NCBI RefSeq assembly: GCF_945957355.1
Contig: NZ_CAMFKM010000013.1
Span: forward strand, 62,001-126,000
From: an uncultured Reyranella sp.
GTDB taxonomy: Bacteria; Pseudomonadota; Alphaproteobacteria; Reyranellales; Reyranellaceae
Length of the DNA: 64,000 nucleotides
Direction: 5' to 3'
A program made the position numbers and the translations under genes. Below are positions 50,637 through 57,778 of this stretch, one piece after another. Each line of letters opens with the position of its first letter. Within the stretch, counting starts at the first letter, position 1. The notes under the pieces are model-generated. The model saw only the letters and a list, made by a program, of their open reading frames with translations. It was not told the DNA's origin and did no database searches.

Positions 50637-51272
50637 ATGGCACATCCCACATTCGACCGTTACCTGCGCGCCGATGCGGCGATTCATGTGCTCGGCCTTG
50701 TGCTCGGCGGCGTCGGCGCGGCCGCGATCCTGATCGTCGCTGCGGGCTCGTCGCAGCCGGGCCAGGTCGTGCCCATCCTCGTCTATGTCGCGGGGCTGCT
50801 GGCGATGCTCTCCTGCTCGGCGGCCTACAACCTGCGCCTGGCCAGTCCGCGGCGCGACTGGCTGCGACGGCTCGACCATGCGGCGATCTTCGTCATGATC
50901 GCCGGGACCTACACGCCGCTCACCCTGCTGAAGTTGCGCGAGCCGTGGTCGAGCGGCCTCACGGCGGTGATGTGGGCGGCGGCGGCGCTCGGCATCGCCG
51001 CGAAGTTCCTGCAGCCGCGACGCATCGAACAGATTTCGGTGGTGCTCTATCTGCTGATGGGCTGGATCGGCCTGTTCGCGATCGACGAGCTGCTGGCTTC
51101 GGTGCAGCGCGAGACCCTGATCCTGCTTCTCGCAGGCGGCGTGGTCTATTCGCTCGGCACGATCTTCCATCTGTCGAGCCGGCTGCCGTACCAGCAGGCG
51201 CTGTGGCACGCCTCGGTGCTGGTGGCGGCTTCTATCCACTATGCGGCGATCCTGTCGCTGTTGACGCCGTGA
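50637..51272 (+). CDS. hemolysin III/PAQR-family membrane protein (TrhA-like)
   Basis: 211 residues with seven hydrophobic helices. The PAQR-family polar signatures are visible: DRYLRADAAIHVLG at the N-terminus, CSAAYNL at the end of helix 3, RLDHAAIFVMIAGTYTP, and HASVLVAASIHYAAIL at the end, giving the conserved metal-binding His residues. Some bacterial members affect membrane energy or fluidity; a real hemolytic role is doubtful. The downstream hypothetical gene starts 24 bases later. Confidence 0.9.
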   Translation: MAHPTFDRYLRADAAIHVLGLVLGGVGAAAILIVAAGSSQPGQVVPILVYVAGLLAMLSCSAAYNLRLASPRRDWLRRLDHAAIFVMIAGTYTPLTLLKLREPWSSGLTAVMWAAAALGIAAKFLQPRRIEQISVVLYLLMGWIGLFAIDELLASVQRETLILLLAGGVVYSLGTIFHLSSRLPYQQALWHASVLVAASIHYAAILSLLTP

Positions 51273-51296
51273 ACCGACACCGGTTTACGTGACCTC

Positions 51297-51935
51297 ATGT
51301 CATCGCGTCTGCTGTTCCGCCTGACCGCCGTCGCCGTCCTCGGCGCGGGTTTCATCATGGCCGTGGCCGGCGCCTCGATGAGCGTGTGGGCGTGGAACAC
51401 GGCGGAGACGCACGTCGCCTTCCGCCTGGGCCTGCCGCTCGCGACCGCCTGGCTCGCCTTCACGCTCGTTCGGCTGGTGCGCGTGTTGCCCGAGGCGTGG
51501 CGCGGTGAAGAACAGGCCCGCGATCCGCTGACGGCGCTGGCGGCGGCGCCGAAGACAGACGTGGATGAGAGGCTGCGGAAGGTTTCGCCCGATGCGCTCT
51601 CCGTCCGGCAGATCGCCCTGCCGCGCGAACCCGGGCTGCGGCGCCGCCCGAGGATCGCGCAGCGGGTCGAGCTGCGCGGGGGACGCACGCTCTATCGCGT
51701 GCAGCCCGTGCGGCGCCCGCCGGTCGCCAGGCGTGCCGTCGCCGCGGCGACCGTCGTCATTGCCTCCATCAGCCTGTTCTTCCTGCTGGGACCGCTCGAC
51801 CTCGAGGATGTGAGCTGGATCGCCTCGCTATTTCGCGCGCTCGAGGAGTTCCCGGGCCTTTTTCAGCGTGTCGACGCAATTGGCCTCTTGGCCACGCTCG
51901 GCTTCGGCGCGCGCCGCGACCAGCAGCGCCTGTAG
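51297..51935 (+). CDS. hypothetical membrane protein
   Basis: 212 residues. Hydrophobic segments at about 9-31, 41-58 and 144-164; between them a basic, Arg- and Pro-rich loop (LREPGLRRRPRIAQRVELR-type composition) that probably lies in the cytoplasm. No known family. The last 108 bases overlap, on the opposite strand, the 3' end of the exported-protein gene ending at 51828; the residues there are low-complexity, so the true stop may be shared by overlap or this frame's tail may be non-functional. Confidence 0.55.
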   Translation: MSSRLLFRLTAVAVLGAGFIMAVAGASMSVWAWNTAETHVAFRLGLPLATAWLAFTLVRLVRVLPEAWRGEEQARDPLTALAAAPKTDVDERLRKVSPDALSVRQIALPREPGLRRRPRIAQRVELRGGRTLYRVQPVRRPPVARRAVAAATVVIASISLFFLLGPLDLEDVSWIASLFRALEEFPGLFQRVDAIGLLATLGFGARRDQQRL

Positions 51936-52241
51936 CGCCGCTCCTTGCGGCGGCGCCGCCCCCGGTTTTTCCGTGACATCGGGCAGGGTCGGCATGCGGC
52001 TGTCCGCGGACGGGGGCGGGGTGACGACCGAGCGGTCCGACGTCGCCGGCGGCTCGATGACGCCGCCCGAACGCCCAAGCTCGCGCGAGGTGACGCCGGG
52101 CGCCTTGTCGGGCGAGGCGGTCGGCGGGTCGGTCGAGATGTTCTGGGCCTTGGCCAGCGCCTGCACCTGGTCGAGGCAGCCCTCGGCGGTGGCAACGCCC
52201 GGCCAAAGGGCGAGGGCGGCGGCGATGAGACGGATGTTCAT
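51828..52241 (-). CDS. hypothetical exported protein
   Basis: 137 residues. A signal peptide (about 1-18, ending GVATA) precedes a Cys-containing helix (EGCLDQVQALAKAQN), a Pro/Ser/Thr-rich linker with SVVTPPPSADS, and a second helix with a Cys (RGQEANCVDTLKKARELLERA). The two cysteines could pair. ATG 52241 begins the signal; a TTG at 52310 is possible but adds a non-signal stretch. Convergent overlap of 108 bases with the upstream-strand hypothetical gene. Confidence 0.65.
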   Translation of the reverse strand: MNIRLIAAALALWPGVATAEGCLDQVQALAKAQNISTDPPTASPDKAPGVTSRELGRSGGVIEPPATSDRSVVTPPPSADSRMPTLPDVTEKPGAAPPQGAALQALLVAARAEAERGQEANCVDTLKKARELLERAK

Positions 52242-52356
52242 ACCCTGTGGAACGGCGCTTTCGGCGGCCGGGTTGCCCTTGAACTGCAGCCGAAGACCCC
52301 TAACATACAAGCTGCAAAACAGGCCGGGATGAACCCGGTCCCACAGGGATGTTCAC

Positions 52357-53343
52357 ATGACGAAGTTTCGTTGGCTCGCGATCCTCGCGGCTCTGATCAT
52401 CGCGGTGCCGTCGCTGGCCCCGTCGCCGGCCGATGCGCGGGCGGGCGGGGGCAGCGGCGCGGGCAGCCGCGGCAGCAAGTCCGGCCAGGCGCCGGCCCCG
52501 ACCCAGACCGCGCCGACCTCCAAGCCGGTCGAGCGCAGCACCACGCCGCAGCAGCAGAGCCCGTCGGCCAATCCGGCCACGGCCGCCGCCGGCGCCAAGC
52601 CCGGCTTCATGCAGCGCAATCCGTTCCTGACGGGCCTGATGGGCGGCATGCTGGGCGCCGGCCTGTTCGGCATGTTGTTCGGCGGCGGCTTCGGTGCCGG
52701 CCTCGGCAGCATGGCCGGGATGCTGGGCCTGCTCCTGCAGCTCGCGCTGGTCGGCGGCATCGCCTATCTCGCGGTGCGCTGGTGGAAGTCGCGCAACGGC
52801 GCCCCGCAGGCGGCCTTTGCCGGCGCCGGTGCCGGCGGCGGCAATCCGCTGTCGCCGCGCCAGGCGCTGCCGGAGGCCACGCCCATGGCGCGCTCCAGCG
52901 CCGCGCCGATGCTGGGAGGCGGCGCCAGCGCGGCCCCCTCGCTGGCCATCCTCGAGGACGACTACAACGCCTTCGAGGCGCTGCTGACCAACGTGCAGGC
53001 GGCCTACAGCGCCGGCGACCTCGCCAAGCTGCGCAGCCTCGTGACGCCCGAGATGCTGGGCTACTTCACGCAGGAGCTGTCGGCCAATGCGAGCCGCGGC
53101 GTCGAGAACAAGATCGATGCCGTGAAGCTCGAGCAGGGCGACCTGTCCGAGGCCTGGAGCGAGGGCGCGGTCGACTATGCCACCGTCGCCATGCGCTTCA
53201 GCATGATCGACGTGATGCGCAACGTCGCCGACGGCCGCATCGTCGAGGGCAATGCCAACGTCCGCACCGAGGCCACGGAAGTCTGGACCTTCCTGCGCGG
53301 CCGCGGCGGCAACTGGATCCTCTCGGCCATCCAGCAGACCTGA
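52357..53343 (+). CDS. Tim44-like domain protein
   Basis: 328 residues. Signal or membrane anchor at about 5-25, a low-complexity Gly/Pro/Thr/Gln linker (27-85), a Gly-rich hydrophobic segment (about 95-135, with LLQLALVGGIAYLAVRWW) and a C-terminal Tim44-like domain (about 195-328) with AYSAGDLAKLRSLVTPEML and TEVWTFLRGRGGNWILSAIQQ. Bacterial homologues (TimA type) are ancestors of the mitochondrial import protein, and their role is unclear. Followed by a strong terminator. Confidence 0.9.
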   Translation: MTKFRWLAILAALIIAVPSLAPSPADARAGGGSGAGSRGSKSGQAPAPTQTAPTSKPVERSTTPQQQSPSANPATAAAGAKPGFMQRNPFLTGLMGGMLGAGLFGMLFGGGFGAGLGSMAGMLGLLLQLALVGGIAYLAVRWWKSRNGAPQAAFAGAGAGGGNPLSPRQALPEATPMARSSAAPMLGGGASAAPSLAILEDDYNAFEALLTNVQAAYSAGDLAKLRSLVTPEMLGYFTQELSANASRGVENKIDAVKLEQGDLSEAWSEGAVDYATVAMRFSMIDVMRNVADGRIVEGNANVRTEATEVWTFLRGRGGNWILSAIQQT

Positions 53344-53366
53344 TTCGTCTCCATCGGGAATTACGG

Positions 53367-53391
53367 AACGGCCGGCCTCATGCCGGCCGTT
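53367..53391 (+). terminator. rho-independent terminator of the Tim44-like gene
   Basis: Perfect 10-bp stem AACGGCCGGC and GCCGGCCGTT with a 5-base loop CTCAT, followed by TTCGTTT. The left-hand AA also gives a T-run for the minus strand, so it may serve the convergent gene too. The clearest terminator in the window. Confidence 0.85.
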
Positions 53392-53407
53392 TTCGTTTGC
53401 CCCGGCG

Positions 53408-54211
53408 TCAGGACCGCAACAACGCCCCGTACCCTGCGACCGGCGTCCGGATGCCCGTCATCCGCAGGCAGTGCCACAGGCTCGCCTGGTTGGCGGTGAT
53501 CACGGGACGTCCGATATCCGTTTCGAGTGTTTCGATTAGGCCGACGCAGCGGAAGCCCGTGCCGCCGATCAGCACGCCGTCGGCCTCGGGCGGGCAGGCC
53601 TTGCGGATCTGCGCGTAGAGCGGCTCGATCTCCTGCTCGAAGCCCATGCCCTGCGGATAGAGATCCTGCGGCGGCACGTCCCGCCACTTGCGGCCGGGAT
53701 CGAGCCGCAGGTGACCGACCGGCGCCAGCCCGTGATCGCCGTAGTAACGCAGCGCCGCGCCCACCGTGTCGTCGGGAAACCACGGCGGCACGACCAGGAA
53801 CGGCCGCTTCACGCCCGAATGACGAAGCGCCGCCAGTGTATCGAGCCCGTTGGTCGTGACCTTCGCCTCCGTGCCCGCGATGCCGCTCGACACGACCTTC
53901 GACAGCGCCTCGACGGTCGCCTCGTCCCAGCCCTTGCCGCCCACGACGCTGCTCGACGTATGGGCGAACACGACGGCCTGCAGCTTCATCGCCGAGAACT
54001 GCTTCGCCCCGCGCGCCAGATCGTCGGCGAGATCGACGCCGCTCCGGTCGGCGCGCCACTTCGCCCAGGGCGTCGGCGCCGTCACCCGCGCCGCATGCAC
54101 CGACACGCCGGGCGGCGCCATCGCCCACCATTCGGCCTCCGGCACCGCCTCGCTGCCGACGATGAACAGCCCGATGCGGGCCCGCCAGCCCCAATTGTCG
54201 TGGTGAGTCAC
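53408..54211 (-). CDS. Asp/Glu racemase superfamily, maleate isomerase/arylmalonate decarboxylase-like, cysteines replaced
   Basis: 267 residues. The two-domain racemase fold is shown by VGSEAVPEAEWW, GKGWDEATVEALSKV and ANQASLWHCLR. In maleate isomerase and related enzymes two cysteines act (in ACTSGS- and CTNLR-type motifs); here the matching positions are His84 (FAHTSSS) and Gly217 (IGGTGFR). A Cys222 lies five residues on. It therefore probably lacks standard racemase or isomerase chemistry. GTG 54211 has AAAGG seven bases upstream; a TTG at 54268 is the alternative. Confidence 0.78.
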   Translation of the reverse strand: MTHHDNWGWRARIGLFIVGSEAVPEAEWWAMAPPGVSVHAARVTAPTPWAKWRADRSGVDLADDLARGAKQFSAMKLQAVVFAHTSSSVVGGKGWDEATVEALSKVVSSGIAGTEAKVTTNGLDTLAALRHSGVKRPFLVVPPWFPDDTVGAALRYYGDHGLAPVGHLRLDPGRKWRDVPPQDLYPQGMGFEQEIEPLYAQIRKACPPEADGVLIGGTGFRCVGLIETLETDIGRPVITANQASLWHCLRMTGIRTPVAGYGALLRS

Positions 54212-54297
54212 GTGACGCCTTTCATGATCAACGGCGGCGAGAGTGCCGGGCGCGATGGAGACCTGCAACCATTCCCCGCTGTGCTACCGTCCGCCTC

Positions 54298-55095
54298 ATG
54301 TGCGAACTCTTCTGCCTGTCCGCCCGCAAGCCGATGCGCGCCAGCTTCTCGTTGCGCAAGTTCGCGGGCCATGGCGCGCCGGCCACCGGCAACGTCGACG
54401 GCTGGGGCGTCGCGTTCCATGAAGGCCACGAGGTCCGGCTCTACAAGGAGCCCGAGCCGGCCGGCAACAGCCAGTGGCTCGACTTCATCGAGCGCCACAC
54501 GCTGCCGACGCGGCAGCTGGTCTCGCACATCCGCCACGCGACGCAGGGCGCCAACAGCCTGTCCAACACCCAGCCCTTCGTGCGCGAGCTGGGCGGGCGC
54601 ACGCATCTCTTCGCCCACAATGGCGACCTGAAGGAGGTCACGGCCCGCGCCGCCGATCCGGCGCACCGCTTCCATCCCGTCGGCCAGACCGATTCGGAAA
54701 GCGCCTTCTGCCTGTTGCTGGAGCGCCTGGCGCCCCTCTGGCGGGGCGGCGTCCCGCCACTCGGCCCGCGGCTCGAAACGATCGCCGCCTTCGCCGCCGC
54801 GATGCGCCCGCTCGGCACCTTCAACTTCCTCTACAGCGACGGCGAATTCGTGTTCGGCCACGCCCATCGCCGCCGCCAGGCCGATGGCACGACGGGGCCG
54901 GGCCTGTGGTTCCGCCATCGCCATCGTGCGGAGCACGGCACGTCCCAACCGGAAGCCGGTGTGGCGCTGCATCCCGCCGACGGCGCGCAGGACCTGTCGC
55001 TGCTCGCCAGCGTCCCCGTCACCGCCGGCCATTGGCGCCCGTTGGCCGAGGGCGAGATCGTCGTCCTCGCAGGCGGTGAGCTTCAAAACCCGTAA
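54298..55095 (+). CDS. class II glutamine amidotransferase
   Basis: 265 residues. The N-terminal nucleophile Cys2 follows Met1 directly (MCELFCLS), as in class II glutaminase domains after Met removal. The Gln-binding residues are in SHIRHATQG (Arg-x-Ala-Thr) and FAHNGDLK (Asn-Gly-Asp). It has no synthase domain attached, so it resembles YafJ/EgtC-type stand-alone enzymes that hydrolyse glutamine or gamma-glutamyl compounds. Its 3' end overlaps the convergent amidohydrolase gene by 13 bases. Confidence 0.92.
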   Translation: MCELFCLSARKPMRASFSLRKFAGHGAPATGNVDGWGVAFHEGHEVRLYKEPEPAGNSQWLDFIERHTLPTRQLVSHIRHATQGANSLSNTQPFVRELGGRTHLFAHNGDLKEVTARAADPAHRFHPVGQTDSESAFCLLLERLAPLWRGGVPPLGPRLETIAAFAAAMRPLGTFNFLYSDGEFVFGHAHRRRQADGTTGPGLWFRHRHRAEHGTSQPEAGVALHPADGAQDLSLLASVPVTAGHWRPLAEGEIVVLAGGELQNP

Positions 55096-55949
55096 AGAAC
55101 CTTCGGATTGTCGACGAGGATCTTCTGGCGCACCGCCGCGTCGGGCACGCAGCGGAAGAAGTGCCGCAGCAGGTCCGCCTCCTGCGGGATCGCGCCGGCC
55201 GCGTGGCCGACATGCGGCCAGTCGCTGCCCCAGACCAGCCGGTCGGGATTGGCGGCGACCAGCGCCTGCAGGAACGGCGCGGTGTCGTCATAGGCGGCGC
55301 CCGGCCCGGCGCCCTGGCGGGTGTTGCGGTCGGCGCCCGAGAGCTTGCACCAGTAGCGGCCGGTCTTCAGCCGCTCGCAGAACCAGCGGAAGCCCGCATA
55401 GTCGACGCCCTTGTCGGCCATGGTGCGGCCCATATGGTCGATCACGAAATCGAACGGCATCTTCTCCAGCGTCGGCGCCAGCTCCATCAGGTCGCCGGTC
55501 TCGACCCAGAGCTGCACGTGCCAGCCGCGCGAACCGAGGCGCGGCGCCAGCGCCATCAGGTCGTCGAGGCTCATGCCGCCGGAGGAGACCGGCTTGCCGT
55601 CCTGGCGCAGCAGGTTGATGCGCACGCCCTTGAAGCCCGCCTCGCTCAGCTCGTCGAGCCGGCGCTCGCTCACCTCGGGCTTCAGGATCGCCACGCCGCG
55701 CAGCCGGTCGCGATGCCGCCTGAGCGCGTCGAGCGTCACCTCGTTGTCGCCGCCGGCCGCCAGCGCATGGACGATCACCCCGCGCGCGATGCCCATCCCG
55801 TCCCACAGCGCCAGCAGCGCCTCGACCGGCGTCGCCTGCAGCGGCGAGAACTTGCCGCCGGAGACGGCGGGGAAGCGGTCGTAGGGACCGTAGACATGGA
55901 CGTGGCAGTCGGCACTGCCGGCGGGGAGGGGGAAACGTTCCTGGGTCAT
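55083..55949 (-). CDS. TIM-barrel amidohydrolase (LigI/2-pyrone-4,6-dicarboxylate lactonase-like)
   Basis: 288 residues of the amidohydrolase_2 family, which hydrolyse lactones or decarboxylate ring acids. The metal motif reads DCHVHVYG at about residues 14-21, later DHMGR and SDWPHV supply the remaining His and Asp. The layout matches 2-pyrone-4,6-dicarboxylate lactonase of protocatechuate 4,5-cleavage, but no other lig gene is near, so the substrate is open. ATG 55949 is preferred over a GTG at 55958. Confidence 0.88.
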   Translation of the reverse strand: MTQERFPLPAGSADCHVHVYGPYDRFPAVSGGKFSPLQATPVEALLALWDGMGIARGVIVHALAAGGDNEVTLDALRRHRDRLRGVAILKPEVSERRLDELSEAGFKGVRINLLRQDGKPVSSGGMSLDDLMALAPRLGSRGWHVQLWVETGDLMELAPTLEKMPFDFVIDHMGRTMADKGVDYAGFRWFCERLKTGRYWCKLSGADRNTRQGAGPGAAYDDTAPFLQALVAANPDRLVWGSDWPHVGHAAGAIPQEADLLRHFFRCVPDAAVRQKILVDNPKVLYGF

Positions 55950-56101
55950 GCGGACCACTCTGTCTTTCCGGACAGGAATTAATCAAGCGGTCCCGCCAAT
56001 CCGACCTCACCCTGCGAGGCGGGCCGGAAATGAACTGAATCGAATCGAGCACTTACCTGAGCACCCGACCCGATATGCACTGAATCAATTCAAGCTTCCC
56101 A

Positions 56102-56213
56102 CCTCATCCTGAGGAGCGCCGCGAAGCGGCGCGTCTCGAAGGATGGGCCACAGGCAAGGTGCGCGTTCCCACCCTTCGAGACGCGGTCCTGCGGACCGCT
56201 CCTCAGGGTGAGG
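56102..56213. repeat. dispersed palindromic repeat, copy 1
   Basis: 112-bp imperfect palindrome. The outer arms are CCTCATCCTGAGGAG(C) and (G)CTCCTCAGGGTGAGG; inner arms are CGTCTCGAAGGATGGGC and ACCCTTCGAGACG. The whole element can fold into one long hairpin. It is one of three related copies in this window, each just after a gene end. Confidence 0.85.
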
Positions 56214-56549
56214 TTATCGGTCGGGTAAGCCGCGTGATTCGCGGTTCGACCCAGGGCGTCGGCACAACAGGTAGTCGGCAACCGATACCCCACACAACAT
56301 GTGGTGTCCCATCCGGCGCGAAGGGTGCGACTCTGCCTTCGAATGTTTCGTTTATTGCGATTATTTCGTTTACGCGCCCGCCAGGGCAGCCGCAAGCCTG
56401 CACCACCGCATCATACGCCAGCGACGCGACCGCGTCGAACCCCGACCCGCCCGCGAAACCACCAAAGGAACACAGGCCCGCAACCCGCGTTGTCGACTAG
56501 CCTTTCTGCCCCTCGATCCGTCCCCAAGAGCCCGGAGTCAGCCCCTCCC
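56214..56549. other. gene-free stretch with AT-richer segment
   Basis: 336 bases without a confident gene. A minus-strand frame of about 67 residues crosses it but runs into repeat copy 1, and its composition is unlike the neighbours. A locally AT-rich piece (CGAATGTTTCGTTTATTGCG around 56340-56360) could be the promoter of the following lipoprotein gene. Confidence 0.4.
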
Positions 56550-57077
56550 ATGAAGCCTCTCGCCCCCATCCTCGGTCTTGCCCTGGCGCTCGCCGGCTGC
56601 ACCCAGTTCGAGCAGGCGATGGCCCCGCCGCCGCCCAGCGCGCTGTCGCAGCCGATCGCGGCCTCGGAGGTCGAGTGGTCGCGCAGGAGCGGCGCCAACA
56701 CGGTGAGCGGCATCGCGACCATGAAGGCGGGCGACACGACCCACTCCTGCGCCGGCCAGGGCGCCAACCTCGTGCCCGACAGCGCCTATGCCCGCGCCCG
56801 CATGCGGGCGATCTTCGGCAACGACACGCGCGGCACCCGCGCCTCGAGCCTCGGCCCGGTGAAGTTCGACCGCGACGACCCGCTCTACGTCTCGACCCTG
56901 CGCCGCACCACCTGCGACGCCTCCGGCAGCTTCTCCTTCCCGCGCGTCCCCGACGGCGTCTGGTACGTCACGACCGCCGTGAAGTGGGACGGCCCCGGCG
57001 ACCGCGCCGAGGGCGGCTCGATGATGAAGCGGGTGGACGTGCGGGGCGGGCGCCTGGTGAAGGTGACGTTGCCTTGA
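56550..57077 (+). CDS. hypothetical lipoprotein
   Basis: 175 residues. Signal peptide with lipobox LALAGC (Cys17). The mature part has a Cys pair (THSCAGQG and TTCDASG) and a compact beta fold with PRVPDGVWYVTTAVKW, resembling carboxypeptidase-regulatory-like or DUF-type envelope domains; no named family. Stands alone. Confidence 0.75.
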   Translation: MKPLAPILGLALALAGCTQFEQAMAPPPPSALSQPIAASEVEWSRRSGANTVSGIATMKAGDTTHSCAGQGANLVPDSAYARARMRAIFGNDTRGTRASSLGPVKFDRDDPLYVSTLRRTTCDASGSFSFPRVPDGVWYVTTAVKWDGPGDRAEGGSMMKRVDVRGGRLVKVTLP

Positions 57078-57131
57078 GAATGGGGCCCCCAAATTGCCGT
57101 CGATCGCATTTGCCGCAATGAGTTCGCGGGG

Positions 57132-57398
57132 ATGACTGAGCTCAATGAGATTGACGTTGGTATTCGTCTTTTGGCAGCAGAAGGTGTAAATAGTCGGCTG
57201 CGGCTTTGGGCCGTAGAGTGGGTCTTTGAAGTATCTCTGTCCCTTCAGAAGGATCGGCTCGTAATTGTGCGTATTGGTCGGTTGGACGATCCGAAGATTA
57301 GTTCTGCTTGCCGAGCATTTATCTTGGATCGTAAGGCGATTGCCTGGTCTGAGGTCGTCCGGAAGCGCGCAGAGTCCTTTATCCGCGTCTGGAATTGA
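57132..57398 (+). CDS. hypothetical small protein in a lower-GC patch
   Basis: 88 residues with no match I recognise. It reads as a real amphipathic protein (LRLWAVEWVFEVSLSLQKDRL, then SEVVRKRAESFIRVW), with balanced charge. Codon use is clearly less GC-rich than the rest of the window, so recent transfer or decay is possible. No good Shine-Dalgarno is visible before the ATG. Confidence 0.4.
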   Translation: MTELNEIDVGIRLLAAEGVNSRLRLWAVEWVFEVSLSLQKDRLVIVRIGRLDDPKISSACRAFILDRKAIAWSEVVRKRAESFIRVWN

Positions 57399-57778
57399 CG
57401 GTTGGGCGAAAACGTCAATTCCATCACTTGGTTTGTGATGACCAATTCGCAGTGATCTGCAATCGGCCGTTCCTTAGTAATCGGGGAAAGGTGCGATCAT
57501 TTCACCATACGATTGGTTATGTACTCCAGACTACGAGTCTGGTTTGTGCCTTTGCTGAACGCGTGAATGTCGCGAAGACGTATCCGGAGGATGCCGGGGG
57601 GCATGTTCAGGTAGAGCTGCGACGTCGGAAGCAACGGAGTCCCAACGTCGCGAAGTGAGCTTCAGTCGTACTTGTGATGATCCCAAGGAGGCAGTTACAG
57701 CTGGCGCTTCTTGCGGTTCACCCACCCGTGATCCCCCACCCCCTGATCCATCCGCCCGCGTGCTACAGTACCAGCCCC
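57399..57778. other. lower-GC gene-free stretch before the cyclase
   Basis: 380 bases. One frame starting with TTG at 57395 stays open for 87 codons but is rich in Cys, His and Arg with no organised pattern, so I do not call it. GC returns to the window norm from about 57700. No repeat copy is present. Confidence 0.4.

Noticed and set aside
50603..51239. N-terminal extension of the minus-strand exported-protein frame to 374 codons
   Set aside because: The extension is antisense to the hemolysin III-like gene; the signal peptide begins at 50552 behind a strong Shine-Dalgarno.
57395..57658. 87-codon open frame starting with TTG
   Set aside because: Starts on a TTG overlapping the previous stop, no Shine-Dalgarno, and composition rich in Cys, His and Arg without pattern.
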